From Chlorocebus sabaeus (taxonomy: Eukaryota; Chordata; Mammalia; Primates; Cercopithecidae): 64,000 nt of DNA. A model generated the notes under the pieces. The model was not told where the DNA came from. It made no database searches and saw nothing but the letters and a program-made list of their open reading frames with translations. Shown here piece by piece: positions 25,467 through 38,017 of this stretch; position 1 is the first letter of the stretch; every line of letters starts with the position of its first letter. The DNA lies in the NCBI RefSeq assembly GCF_047675955.1, contig NC_132904.1, positions 86,371,447 through 86,435,446 of the forward strand. The letters are read 5' to 3'. The position numbers were made by a program, and so were the translations under genes.

Positions 25467-25779
25467 ATATAAAATATCTCACTAATATTTGTCATGTTTA
25501 TTATGTTGAAAACGTTTTGGATATATTGGGTTAGAAAGTTTTATTAAAATTAATTTCAATTGTTACTAGTTGTTTTAAATATCATTAGAAAAACGTATTC
25601 CCTTCCCTCTCTTTTATACTTTCCCTGCAAATACATGCACTAAAGAAAAACAATGAAGAAAATATGTTTAATTAAATAATATTCAAAATACAAAACAAAA
25701 ACCTTTTTAAATGTATTTAAGACAATGCAAACAAAAAATGTATATCATTAAATGCATCTGTTATTAACAAAGAAAGGTC

Positions 25780-26320
25780 TGTCACAAACAGCCAGATAAA
25801 AGCAAATTCATGTTAAAAAACTAAAAACAATTTTTAAAATTGCAGAAAATTGATTAAAAAACATGCAAAAGATAAATCAACAAATTCAAAAGTAGGTTCT
25901 TTAAATAGATAAATTAAATTAATAAATTCCCAATGAGATTCATTTAAAAAACTGAGAGGAGGAGTTCAAATGAAGAATAAACAGGCAAACTCCTAGGTCA
26001 TCCAGATATCAGTAAGTCAGTAAAAATATTTTAAGAACAATTTATGCCTATACATTTGAAAATTTTGCTGACTTGAGAAAATTTCTCAAAAAACACAGCT
26101 GACTAAAACAGACAGAAGAAAACATAGAAAAATGAAAGATATGATTTAGATTCTTAAAATTTCCTGTGTTATTTAATAAACAATCCTCACAAAGAAAACT
26201 CCAGTGATCTCTTTCAGTGAAATTTTCAAAGCATTTTTGAAAGAAATGACATTTTTAGACAAATTCTTCTAGAGAACAGGGAAAAAAGAAACACTTCCTA
26301 ACTTATAACTTTGTTTTTCT
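25780..26320 (+). mobile_element. Probable ancient L1 ORF2 relic
   Basis: A-rich text with L1-like blocks (AAATCAACAAATTCAAAAGT-GGTTCTTT, GAGATTCATTTAAAAAACTGA, TCCAGTGATCTCTTTCAGTG). It is heavily mutated, and part of it is in the inverted duplication. Confidence 0.45.
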
Positions 26321-26324
26321 GTCA

Positions 26325-26622
26325 TTTTTTTCTTTCCTTCATTTAGACAAGTTCTCCCTCTGTCACTCAGACCAAAGTGCAGTGAATGATCAGAGCTCAC
26401 TGCAGCCTCAAACACCTAGGCTCAAGTGATCCTCCTGCCTGGTCCTCCTGATGAGCTGGAACTACATGTGCTTGCTTCCAGGCCTGGGTGAAATCATTTG
26501 GTTTTTTTTTAGAGACAGGAGTCAACCTATGTTGCCTGGGGAAACCTGGAAATTCCTAGAGTCAAGTGACCCTTTTGCCCAGCTGTCCAAGTAGCTGGAA
26601 TTACAGACAGGAGTCACCATAC
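26325..26622 (-). mobile_element. Old Alu (AluJ-like, minus)
   Basis: T-rich start, CTCTGTCACTCAGACCAAAG, CACTGCAGCCTCAAACACCT and GAATTACAGACAGGAGTCACC show an old antisense Alu. Confidence 0.75.
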
Positions 26623-26877
26623 TCTATTCAAAGTTAGTTTTCTGTATGTACTTTGTTAAAGGTAATTGCACACATAATTATTGTTTAAATAATTATTTAT
26701 GACATTGTATTATATTTTAATATAAATATACATGCTATACATCTTCTACATGTCCATACATATATACTTATGTAAAGTATCTAATTTAAAATTATTCACC
26801 ACGGTGTAAAATCCAAAAAAAACATTGATTTTTGCATAAATTAACCATTAAAAAGAGTCATAAAATAGGGAAGAGAC

Positions 26878-27151
26878 CCAGCACTTTGGGAAGCCGAGAC
26901 GGGCGGATCGCGAAGTCAGGGATCGAGACCATCCTGGCTAACACGGTGAAACCCTATCTCTGCTAAAAATACAAAAAATTAGCCGGGTGAGGTGATGGGC
27001 GCCTGTAGTCCCAGCTACTCGGGAGGCTGAGGCACGAGAATGGCGTGAACCCGGGAGGCGGAGTTTGCAGTGAGCTGAGATCCGGCCACTGCACTCCAGC
27101 CTGGGCTACAGAGGGAGACTCCGTCTCAAAAAAAAAAAAAAAAAAAAAAAC
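26878..27151 (+). mobile_element. Young Alu, Old World monkey AluYR-like, 5' truncated
   Basis: It starts within CCCAGCACTTTGGGA, lacking the first about 30 bases, and ends in an uninterrupted A-tail of about 22 bases. Body variants GAGATCCGGCCACTG and GAGGTG before GGGCGCCTGTAG match what I recall as the cercopithecid AluY lineage. It is the least-decayed Alu in the window. Confidence 0.8.
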
Positions 27152-27154
27152 AAA

Positions 27155-28079
27155 TTCAGCAACTGTTGTATATAAAGGTATACTATTTAAAATACAGCTA
27201 AGTACCTAGGTGCACTATTTTATAAGAGAGTTCCACAGATGGGTTAGTTATTTCATTTAATATTTTAGAGTTGTACATATTCAGATAAATAATGACTGGA
27301 GACTTATTTAGCAATGATATATTTTAAAAGTAGACTGAGACTTCACTGGCTTCCCATAATTTCTATGTAAGGAACTCATCTTTTCTATGTTCTGAAATCT
27401 GTACCTGCCTCTGCAGCCTCATCTCCCATCAGACCATGCTCATTCTTGTCACTCCAGCGGCAATGGCCTGGAGCTCAACTGTACCAGGTCTCCTCCATCC
27501 AGGAAGCTTTTGCATCTGCTGCTGTCACTGCAAAGAAAGTTTCTCTCTATCGCTCTTTGCCAAGTTAATGTGTTCCTATTCCTCAAATCTCAATGCTGTC
27601 ATATCTTCATGAAAGCCTGGTGTAAGCTTGCATTCAGCACATACCTCCTACTACAGACCCTCAAAACATGTACTGCTCATTTACTGAGCTCATAGTTCCA
27701 ATTGTGTATTTACTTGTGTGATTCTTTAGTTATGACACATCTCATTCGCTAGTCTGGATGTTCTAGCAGGACTGAAATTGTCTATTACAGTTTAATATAA
27801 TTTATGTCTAATAACTATTTCATTGTCATTAGTATATGCTTGTTGAAGAATAAACAAAAAATCTTTAATGGAAATATAGATGACACATTTCAGTTTAAAA
27901 TAATAAAGCAATTGTTTTTAATTGCGAAGGCATTGTTTGTGAAATAAAACATTACTTAATGAAATAAGTGTTTCAGTTTTAACGTCCATGAACAACCTAT
28001 GTCAGGTCAAGATTCTTGCATCTCACTTCAAAATCCTCTACCTTCTGTTGGGCCATAATGCCTTAGGCATGATTGTCTA
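27155..28079. other. No gene seen upstream of the TRIM64-like promoter
   Basis: A short frame at 27,510-27,695 shows no family features. The remainder is AT-rich. Confidence 0.5.
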
Positions 28080-28290
28080 TAATAAATCCAATCATCCAAT
28101 GTTACGCCCTTCTGTGTAACCTAATCTTCTATTTCCACCTCTTTCTCCAGGCAGTAGCCAGTCCCAGGAAGTGGGAGTGTTCTTAGGTGAGTCTAATCAC
28201 TTAAAAAGCAGAGTTGTCCAGAGAAGACCTCTCCAGAGAAGTCAGATTGAATTTGTGGATGCTGGGCTTCGGTGAGCTCAGTGTTGCTGC
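28080..28290 (+). promoter_or_regulatory. Probable promoter region of the TRIM64-like gene
   Basis: This segment shows patchy similarity to the two TRIM51-type promoters. TAACCTAATCT (28117-28127) and AAATCCAATCA (28084-28094) are each one base off the DUX4 consensus. A C/T-rich stretch follows, then an AGGAAGTGGGAGTGTTCTTAG block parallel to GAGGTGGGTGTGGTCTTCA in the other promoters. A TATA-like TTAAAAAG sits at 28201-28208. It lies about 2 kb upstream of the coding acceptor at 30216-30217. The non-coding exon and its donor are not clear, so the boundaries are approximate. Confidence 0.35.
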
Positions 28291-28699
28291 TGACCTGGAT
28301 AATCACGAATCTTCTAGACTTGGGACCATATATTGCAGATTCTGGTGTGTATGACATTTGCAGTAAAGACCTTCATGCTTAATTTTCTTATAAAAATACT
28401 TTAAACTCACCTGCCGGGACACTTACATCTTGTCTAAGCAAACAAGTAGCTTGCCCAGTTATTTGAAATAACATAATTGTTCAAAATATCTGTTATTAGA
28501 GCATTTACAATATATTGGTTTGTGTTATATCAAGTTATTTGACTGGGTTTTCTTTTTGAGATAGGATCTCACTCTGTCACCTAGGCTAGACTGAAGTGGC
28601 ACTATCATGGCTCACTATACTCTGGACCTCCTGGACTCAAGCCCTGCCCTCACAGACTCCTGAGTAGCTGAGACTACAAGCATGTGCCATCACACCAGC

Positions 28700-29225
28700 A
28701 TTATTTTTAAAAGAAAAAAATATTTTTTCTCACTCTGTCCATTGTCTTTTTACTCCATTGATTGTTTCCTTTGCTGTGCAGAAGCATTGCAGTTTCAGAT
28801 AACTCCAGTTGTTGATTTTTGCTTTTGTGGACTAGGTTTTTGTGATACTATTTGTACATTTTTTTTTCTCACATTAGTGTCCTGGAGCATTTCTCCTATG
28901 TTTTCCTCCAGTAGATTTGGTCTTTCAGGTTTTACATTAAGGTTTTCAATCTATTTTGAGTTGATTTTGGCATAGGATGAGAGGTGAGGGTATAATTTTA
29001 TCCCCTGCATGTCAATATCCAGATTTGCCAGCAGTGTTGATTGAAAGACTGTCCTTTCCCCAGTAAATACTGTTGCTACCTTTGACAAAATTCAGTTGGC
29101 TGTAGAGAGGTGTAAGAGTTTCTGGGTTCTCTGATCTGTTCCACTGGTTTACCTGTCTATTTTTACACCAGCACCTTGCTGCTTTGCTAACTGTAGCTTT
29201 GTAATATACTACATGTCAGTGTGAG
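28700..29225 (-). mobile_element. Old L1 fragment, antisense ORF2 part
   Basis: Plus-strand text such as CCATTGATTGTTTCCTTTGC, TTTCAATCTATTTTGAGTTG and CCAGATTTGCCAGCAGTGTT is the complement of L1 ORF2. It is moderately decayed. An Alu-monomer-like stretch precedes it at 28,548-28,700 on the minus strand. Confidence 0.75.
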
Positions 29226-30221
29226 TTTGAAATGTGTAGGATTAATTGTAAAACCCTTGTTGTAAAGTTTATGTGTGTCGTCCTTTTCAAATCTTCAATG
29301 AGCTGACTGGATTTGAAAAGTGTTCAAATATATCCCATGAACTGGTAAAGACTCCCAGGAAATAGGGACTTTGATCACTGTGGGAAACACCGGGAATAAA
29401 GATAAATTGGTGGTCATGCTTCCATTAACTCCATCTCTGAATTCTTTAAAGAAAAAATTCCAGTGTTTACTTTCTTTTTTGGTTTGTTTTAGGTAAAAGT
29501 TGATTAATTGTTGCTGAGTCCTTTCATAGCTTGATTAGTCACCATTTCAAAATACGAAGATACTCTGATGGTCTGAACTCATTCTGAGCAAAAACATTGT
29601 CTTGAATAAGAAATAATCATTTTTCATTGTATTTATGTAAAGGTTGAATTTTGTGATTAACCTTAGAAGAATAAGTTCAGCAGTTTATAGTTATAGGAGT
29701 TAAGTGCTGAAGCCCATAATGATTAAACTAAACACACTTAGATTAAACTTAACCAATTTTTAACTGTCTTTAGAAAAGTACATCTGTTACTTGGGTGCCA
29801 GAGAGTGAGACTAAGTATCCCTTATGAGTTATACTCAAAGGATCTTGGAGGAAAAGAAGGAGAGAGAGAGAAAGGGATGGGTTTGTATGGATTTCTGGAA
29901 CAATCAGCTAATAGAAGTAACTGTGAAGTTATCCTAATTATTCCTCTCTACCCCAATATTAAGCTTGTCCAAATAATTCATAATTGAGAACATTGCTTGT
30001 TTTAAACTACAATGACGCTTGCCTCATTTTTCCACTTGTGTTATAGTATAAACGCAACTTGCCTATATTTACCATATCTAGGTCTGTACTGGGCTTAAGC
30101 TAATGGGTAGATTGAACAGAGCTGAAGCAGACAAGAAGAACTAGCCACAGGCCCTTCCCCATCCATGTGGTCAAAAAATAATTTTCTCACTTAAATTTTC
30201 CTGTTTTAAATTTCCAGAAAC

Positions 30222-33200
30222 ATGGATTTGGGCACACTGCAAGCCTTCCAGAGGGAGCTCTGTTGCTCTATCTGCAGGAACTACTTAATAGACCCAGTCA
30301 CCATTGACTGTGGGCATAGCTTTTGCAAGCCCTGCCTTTGTCTCCTCTGGGAGGAAGGCCAGGCTCCAACGGGCTGTCCTGTGTGCGGGAAAATCCCCCA
30401 GAGGACTGACTTCAACACCAATATTGCTCTCAAGAGGTTGGCTTCTCTTGCAAGGCAGAGCAGACCTCACAACATCAACAGCTCAGAGAAGCAAATCTGT
30501 GTGCTACATGAAGAGGAAAAGGGGCTCTTCTGTGAGGCTGAGCAGAGACTCCTCTGTGGGCCCTGCTCTGAGTCACCAGAGCATGAGGCTCATGGCCACA
30601 GCCCAATAGGACAGGCTGCTGAGGAGTGCAGGGTAAGTGACACCTCCAATGCAATTGGGAATCCACATGATCCTAAATGAGAGAGAAAATGAGAGCTTAG
30701 GATAATAAAGGTGGAGAGAATGGAGATGGGGAAGATCTGAATTTTCAATATAAATCTCTAGATATAAATGTGCCCTGGGAACATGGTTTGCTTTTGCTGC
30801 AAGCTTGACTTCTCCAGGGTATATGAAAGCCAATTTCTTAGAAAATTGATCAGCTGTTGGGTCTCCTCAAACTCTCTACGATATGCTTCGGTTGCCTCTG
30901 ATATTCCAAATATTAGAATCAAATTAGGTTATCTTGTAAAAAACCTGACCACTTCACGGGAACTCAAATTTACTGTTCTCTCAACAACAGGCTTTTCTCA
31001 TAAAAAGGGAATAACATATCCAGTAATGTCTTATCTGCTACTGAAGGTCATGTCTACTTTGCAGGAGGAACTTCTAAAGAAAATGGATCCTTTATGGAGG
31101 AGCACTCAAGAAATGCAAAACAATCTAAATCAGGAAATTAGCAAAATCCATTCATTAATGGTAGGGATATAAAGGTTTTATATTTTTTCATGTAGATTGG
31201 CACAATGCTAGCTTAGACTTCTTAGCTGAATTCTGCTTACCAGTTACAAAATAGCAGTGTCTTCTTCCCAGAAAAAAACAAAGAGTGGTTTCAAATGATC
31301 TATCAGCAATTATCATTATACAGGCCAACAGGAGCTGGTGCAAAAAATACTAGTATGTACACGTATATGAAATAAACAGGGCATGATAGGTATTCCTGAT
31401 GTAACCTTGAGGGTTTGCATAAAACTTCCAAGGCACTGAGAGTAGGATAGCATTGAGTTCTTCAAAGAATTGTATTCACATTGAGTAGTTTAAAGTTTTG
31501 CTGTGAAGGGGAGGAGAGAAATAGAGATATAAGTGGGGAAAAAAAAACCCTGAAGTAATTTCTTTAAAAACTCGGTAGTAGAGTGTACACTGAAATATTT
31601 AAAATGTTTAGAAGAATCAGGCAAAGGAACAAGAGAAAATTAAGAAAAACCAAGTAAAAAAGACAATAATTAATGAAGTAAGAATCCCGAAGAAGCATCA
31701 CAGGAAGGGATCTTGAGTCCTTTTGAGGTATCGATTTATACAGGAAGGGAGACTAAGAGGAGCATGAAAAACGGATGGGCAGAGGAGATAGCAAATTTTC
31801 AAGAATCTTTCCCAGTATGAGACATAGAGTTTATGAGTTTACTGCTGGTATATCCTAGGAGAATAAAATTTGAAGTGTTAAGTGTTTTGTGGAGAGTGAG
31901 GAGATGCAATTCTTTTAACTGAGTATCTCTGCAGGACTATGCGGCCTTCAGGAAAGGAATGATCAGGTATCAATATCAGAAGATGCGCCAATTTCTCCTG
32001 GAGGAGGAGCAACTCCATCTGGAGACACTGGACAGAGAAGCAGAAGAGATTGTTCGACAACTCCAAGACAGTGAAGTAAGAATAACCCAACATATAAAAA
32101 AGACAAAAGACATGTACAGAGAGCTGTGGGAGATGTGCCACATGCCTGATGTGAAGCTGCTCCAGGTGAGGAGGGAGGGTCCGTCATCCAGAGTCAGGAA
32201 GCCTTTGCTGGGCAATGCTGCCAGGACATTCATATGTTACCTGCAAATGCAACTGCTCTTAGCTAAGTGACACAGGCTCCCTGACTCCGTCATTACGTTT
32301 GTCCAGTCACTTATTTTTGCATATTGTGGTAATCTTTGGGAGGTTTTTGCCATTTTGGTAGATCACTTAGGACAAAATCTTCTTCAGTATAATCAGGAGT
32401 ACTAGCCACAAAGAAATGTTATCCAAAATCAATCAAATGCTAGGCCAGGAGAATATTAGCTTTGTTAATAACACTCAATTTATGTTCCTAGTACATCCTC
32501 ACTTCTTGAGATTAAGCCTGGAGGATGAGTGACACTGACAACCTACATTGCCATGTACATCATTCCACAGTCTTATTCTCAGCTCCTTATTCCTATTGCC
32601 CACTGAGGAAGCCCACCATGGTTCAGTTGAGGTTCTGTTATTAACACAGCCTTGGATGGTTCCTTAGAGGTATATCAATAAACCTACCTTGTTAACCCAG
32701 AAAGACAACAAAGAATACTAGGGAAAGTAGGACAGAATTCTCGTGATTACATACTTATGTTTTTCTTTGCAGGACTTGGAAAACATACTGGAATGGTGAG
32801 TTACACTAATGAACTTTGATTTCTGCGAAAGTCATTCCCTTATTGATAAAGTCAATGTACCATGAAAAACGTGGGTGTTAGGTTCACTAACCAGTTTCCT
32901 GCAATTCCACATAGCTGAAAATCCAAGTATAACTTCTGCCTTTTCCAAAACCAAACTATGAATCACCTCTTATTGACTGGAAGCCTGTCAATACCATAAA
33001 TAGTCAATTAACGTATATTGCATGTTATATGTATTATATGCTGTATCCTAACACTAATGTCAGCTGGAGAAAAGAATATAATTGCAAAAATTGGAAGGAA
33101 GAGAAAATATATTTATTACCCATTAAGAGGTTAGTCACCATAAGGGTCTTCATCTTCATTGTCTTCACATTGAGTAGGCTGAAGAGGAGGAGGAAGAGAA

Positions 33201-35014
33201 GAAGGTGTCTCAGAGGTGGCAGAGGCAGAAAGAAAAGAAATGGAGGAAGTTGAGCAGGAGGCAGGAGAGGCAGGCAAGCTAGGTGAAACTTTCATTGAAA
33301 AAAATCCACTTAGAAGTGGGCCCCCAAATTTCAAACCCTTGTTGCTTAAGGGTCAACTATATGTTTTGAGGTGTTTAGCATTGATCTGTGGCTCTATTCC
33401 ACTTTGGTTTCAAAGGAGAACCTGAGACCTTAAGCTTCTTTGTCTCAGAAGTGTCCTTCTTATGTGGCTGAATGAAAATGTATCTAACAACAGTGTGCCA
33501 TTCTGGATTTTCTTCTACCCACTCACCCCATCTTCTCCAGCCCTGCCCCAGCAAATCTTAAGAAGAAGATTACTCTGAGTTATCACAAAGGAGTCTCCTA
33601 TTCTGGAGAGGGGAGAGGTGAAAAAGAGAGGAGGGAGGGAAATGCCCTAAGGACAGGAAAGGGAGGGAGGTTTTGTTCCCAGGGACATCAATAGCCAGGC
33701 CCTACTCCATCACTGCACTCCCCTGTTATAGGCAGAATCTAAGAGGGGAATGGCAGCCTCAGGAACCTCAGCACCAAGGCTGACAGGCTGGAAATTGACT
33801 CCTTTGGTTTGAACAAAAGTTCAAAACCTTTGGTGTCAGTGGGCATTCCCTGTAAGACCCTGACTGCATCATTGGTGACATCTACAGGTTGAGGTCCCAA
33901 AGGCTTTGGCTGAGTTTTCTTCTCTCAGCAAGAATCCCAGGGTATCTGTGTACTTTGAAGAGGCTGGAGGGGCAGAGGGAAGAAATGACACTCAGTAATT
34001 TTAAATTTGGATCATGTGTGAGAGAATGGAGAAACTGTACTTTAACATGTTAAATTTAGATAAAAGTAACATTACTATATCCCCAATATGGTTGAATAAA
34101 ATGTATACTGAATTTAACATAAAAGGGAGATTTCTCAAGAAATATCTTGGATGAAAATCTGAAACATTTGTATGACTGTGTGATTATCCCTGGGCCTGAA
34201 AGTATAACTGAGGTTGTTCTTTGCAGGACAGAGTTGGTGCAAATGGAAAAGCCCCAGCCAGTAAAGCCAGAACTGACTTCCCGGCCCATCACTGGAGTGC
34301 TAGATATGCTCAACAAATTCAGAGGTAAGAGCCAGCTGCTTGGCAGTACAGCCTCAACTTCTGTTTAGTGGGTTGCTTCGTTGAGCCATTTCCCATTTTA
34401 GTTTTATTTCTTCTGACATAAAAGCGAACTTACTATATATTATAGAATTAATATTTATCATAAACATTAGAAATCTTTGACCAACCAACAAACTAAAGCT
34501 TCCATAAACGAAACAACTCTACTGATGTAAGATACATTTCACAACAACTGGAAGCTGAAGGTTCTGTGAAAATGGTCCAAACATGTAAGGCAGCCGTTAG
34601 ACAAAAGAGGGCTAAAACCAGAGCTAGACTAAATGAAGCAGTGGCTGATCAGGTTACGTAAAAGCAGAACATGATCATTATTTTCAGAAACTTCTCAACT
34701 GCACATGTATGGATGTCCATCAAATTTTGATGTTTAAAAATGGAGCAGGTGAGACCGGGCATGGTGGCTCACGCCCGTAATCCTACCAAGGCTGAGGTGG
34801 GCAGATCACCTGAGTTCAGCGGCTGGAGAACAGCCTGACAAACGTGGCCATCTATACCAAAAATAGAAAAATTAGCTGGGCATCGTGGCACATGCCTCTA
34901 ATCCCAGCTACTCAGGAGGCTGAGGCAGCAGAATCGCTTGAGCCCAGGAGGCTGCAGTGAGCCAAGATTGCACCACTGTACTCCAGCATGGGCAGCAGAG
35001 TGAGACTTTGTCTC

Positions 35015-35045
<31 letters not shown>

Positions 35046-35924
35046 AACAGGCACCGTTTATATCCCATTGATTAGGAGCATAATACGAGAGTGAAGTCTA
35101 TTTGTTAATGATATTGAATACAAGCAATCCAAGTGGCATTTTCTACTAAATAAATAATGTTACATGTCTCTTGAAACAAATCAAGCAAAGCCAGACATTA
35201 AATCATTGATTCACACAATTAATGACATTTGTTTATTTGTTTTTCTCAGTGATTTTAAGGATTCTTTTGTGCTGTGGAAATCATAACAACCCTTGATCTT
35301 CATAGATAAGAGTCTCCAAAGTCTTTTTTCTCCCTGTATTCTGTCTCTTACAGGAGGTACTAATAAAGCCAGTACCTGGGCAGATAACATCTGACCCCCA
35401 CCTAACTTCTTGATCTGATTTTGGTTCTTTTTGCAGTGGATGATCCTCTGAGTAAGGAAAGGGCGAGTCACTACATGGACCTTTCTGAGGATGTGAGAAA
35501 TGTGATATTTGGAGATGATGGTGCGCCCAGGGAGTCCCAGAGAGCAGAGAACTTTGCTGCATGGGGAGCTCAGGCCTTCTCCTCCGGCAAGCATTACTGG
35601 GAAGTGGACGTAACCCACTCCTCCAACTGGATTCTGGGAGTCTGTAAAGATTCCAGGACAGCAAACACAAATCATGTTCCTGCTTTTGAGGAAGCATTTT
35701 TTCTATTTTCTTCAAAGAGAAACAACTTTTATAGCCTCTCCAACATCTTTGCTCCCTTACCTCACTATGTGCAAAGACCTCTGGGTCGGGTTGGGGTGTT
35801 TCTGGATTATGACAACACAGTTGTGAGCTTTTATGATGTTTCAAAAGGTTCCCTCATATACAGCTTTTTCCCTTCATCTTTGTCTTCCCTTTTGACACCT
35901 TTCTTTTGTATTGGTTCCCCATGA
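30222..35924 (+). CDS. TRIM64-like: TRIM64-like RING/B-box/coiled-coil/SPRY protein, intact, six coding exons
   Basis: Coding exons read from the sequence: 30222-30632, 31065-31160, 31935-32165, 32773-32795, 34227-34324 and 35437-35924, giving 411, 96, 231, 23, 98 and 488 nt. All introns have GT and AG ends and the joined frame is open for 448 aa. The RING finger has the C3HC4 pattern at C15, C18, C30, H32, C35, C38, C52 and C55. B-box 2 follows with C93, H96, C104, C112, C115 and a His cluster at 121-126. Residues about 130-246 are heptad-like coiled coil, and 288-448 form the PRY/SPRY domain (YWEVDV, GVFLDYD). The family acts as E3 ubiquitin ligases with SPRY-mediated target binding; the substrate here is unknown. 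The start is the first ATG after a splice acceptor at 30216-30217. The SPRY exon resembles human TRIM64/TRIM64C, but the N-terminal half is clearly diverged, so the orthologue is not settled. The length fits TRIM64 (about 449 aa). Confidence 0.88.
33130..33365 (+). mobile_element. Probable DNA-transposon relic in intron 4 of the TRIM64-like gene
   Basis: GAGGAGGAGGAAGAGAAG, GAGGTGGCAGAGGCAGAAAG and CAAACCCTTGTTGCTTAAGGGTCAACTATA recur in primate genomes as part of a Tigger/MER44-type element. The open frames here are by-products of purine-rich sequence. Confidence 0.35.
34754..35043 (+). mobile_element. Alu in the last intron of the TRIM64-like gene (plus)
   Basis: GACCGGGCATGGTGGCTCACG to an A-tail of about 28 bases. 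The paralogous block at 11,100-11,300 has no Alu at the matching position, so the insertion followed that duplication. Confidence 0.9.
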
Positions 35925-36549
35925 AAGTCAGGTTTCATTATGATTTCTTAGGGAACTCTTTTGTCTGAAAAATACTCCAATCTCGAGACCTTCTCATGTG
36001 AAACAGTAGGACAATGTGTGAGCCTCTTTGAGCTCATTGTAACTTGAGGAAACAAAATTATTATCTGGTATGAAATGGGATAACCACATTGACATTATAC
36101 ATTTGTTTCCTAAATTTTACTTTAATGAAGGATTGTGAAAAACCATAACTGTCTGATTCCTGGACATTTTTTATACCCCAAAATGAAACCCAAAACCCTT
36201 TACCATTACTCTCTATTCATTGCACCTTCCCCACCCATTCGACTCACAATGCCTTTTGTACTTTAGGTCTCTGTGGATTTGTGTATTGTAGACACTTTAT
36301 GCAAAGCAAATAATACAAAATATAGTCTGGATCATCAGTTACTAAAAATTACTGATTTTTGTAAATGTGTTAAATATATTAATTATAAGAGTTAACTGAA
36401 TTGTCTTACTGATATACACACTCAATGATAGCTCTTGTTTTCAATGGTCCTTGCGTGCATTCCAAAGTAGCATTATAAAATGTAAACTTAGACTGGAAAA
36501 ACTTTGAAGAAGTTTGTTTTGATGTAAATAATTTTTAGCCGAAAAAATT

Positions 36550-36893
36550 TTTTTCTTTTTTTTTTTTCTTTTGGCTTCTAGCATAGATTACTTATTTATT
36601 ATTTTAGTTTTCTGAGACAGTGATTCCCTCAATACCCCAGGCTGGAAGTACAGATAGCTGGCATGGGCTCACTGCAACCTCTGCCTCCCGGGTACAAGTG
36701 ATTCTCAGTCTCCTGAGTTGCTGGGATTACACGCCCATGTCACCATGCCTGGCTAATTTTTGTATTTTCAGTCAAGACAACAGGATTTCACCATGTTGGC
36801 CAGGCTGGTCTCAAACTCCTGACCTCAAGTGATATGCACGCCTCAGCCTCCCAAAGTGCTGGCATTACATATTTGAGCCACCAAACCCAGCTG
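36550..36893 (-). mobile_element. Alu (minus), 3' of the TRIM64-like gene
   Basis: T-rich start, then CTCACTGCAACCTCTGCCTCC and GGCTGGTCTCAAACTCCTGACC, ending near AACCCAGCTG. Confidence 0.85.
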
Positions 36894-38017
36894 ATTCTTA
36901 TCTTTAATGTTCTCAGAAATACTGGATTCAGAAAAACTACTGGTTTATCAAAATCATTATATTATCATCTATGTTTTCTTCAAAGTTAATGTCAAATTGG
37001 GAGTCTTGGTCCTAAAAGATCAGTAATTGTGGATTGTCATTCATGATAAATTTGCTCCATCCTTACAATGTGCCATTTTTTGCAAAGGATAAACAGCTTG
37101 TGAGTCAGATCTGGAGTTAATGAAACCTTCAGATTCTGTAAGCAAGTAAGTAGAGATGCTATGTTTAAATTGTCTGAAACCATCCTTGCCTCTGTGATAT
37201 CTCCCTCTTATTGGGAAGCTAACTGATATGGCTCTAGAAATAGTGTACTCCTAAGTGTTGTTAAGAGTCTGCAGGTAGGTAAATCTTCAATGCTTTCAAC
37301 GAATTTCCCTTTTCTTAAAAAGTCTCTATGAAACCCATCTTCTAAAACTTCTTGCTTCAACGTAATTTTAGAAAAAACAGGAACCAAAGACAGAGGTGGT
37401 GGCAAAGGCTACAGCCAAATTGAAGGGTCACAGCAGCATCGAAGGCAGGATGCCCAGAAGAAAGCCAGGCAGAAAACCTCAAAACCTCAGGCAGAAAACA
37501 TCAAAACCTCTGGAGACCACGCATGCGCCTTGTGCTTCTCTTGAAACCCAATGCCAGCGGTGACTCCAGCATTCTATGGTCCTTCAGTCTTGCTGTCTCC
37601 AGATCCAAGTCCCCTATTACAAAAGTTTTGGAATCCATTTTCATTTGGATAGAAAAGGGGGTCAGAAAATTAAGAACTTTACCAGATTTGGGCAGAGCAA
37701 GCTGGGATGGCATGGTCAGGATTGACATTAGCTGTGGATAAAGAAACTTGTACTTGGAGAATAGGGGAATTTGTTGTGAATTTCTCAAAGACGATATTGA
37801 ATTAAAGTCATACACCCCTGGTTAAACGTTTGTAAATAGATTATTTTACAGGACTCTCCCTGAAAAGTGAAACTTTGAAGAATGACCTGTGGGTGGTATT
37901 AGGAAAGAAAGAAAGGCCATAGTGAGGGAAGAAAGGAGGGATAAAGGCAGAAGAGAATGTGAACTGGCATGCCAGACAGACTAAAAAATAATGAAAACAA
38001 AAGCAAAAATTACACAT

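Larger units (their letters stand above)
24024..26087 (+). repeat. Inverted duplication arm (partner 40,368-41,881)
   Basis: The reverse complement of 40,368-41,881 matches this segment closely over its length. For example, the CCCTCAGTGTTGTCCATCAG region near 24,965 pairs with CTGATGGACAACACTGAGGG near 41,470. This arm is longer because it carries an L1 fragment (24,264-24,805) that the partner lacks. A degraded Alu is shared (25,195-25,465 versus 40,985-41,245). Confidence 0.88.

Noticed and set aside
30285..30670. Alternative frames overlapping the RING exon
   Set aside because: Shadows of the TRIM64-like first coding exon, whose own frame shows all zinc ligands.
33029..33425. Arg/Glu-rich frames in intron 4 of the TRIM64-like gene
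   Set aside because: Purine-rich transposon-like sequence. The exon set of the gene is complete without it.
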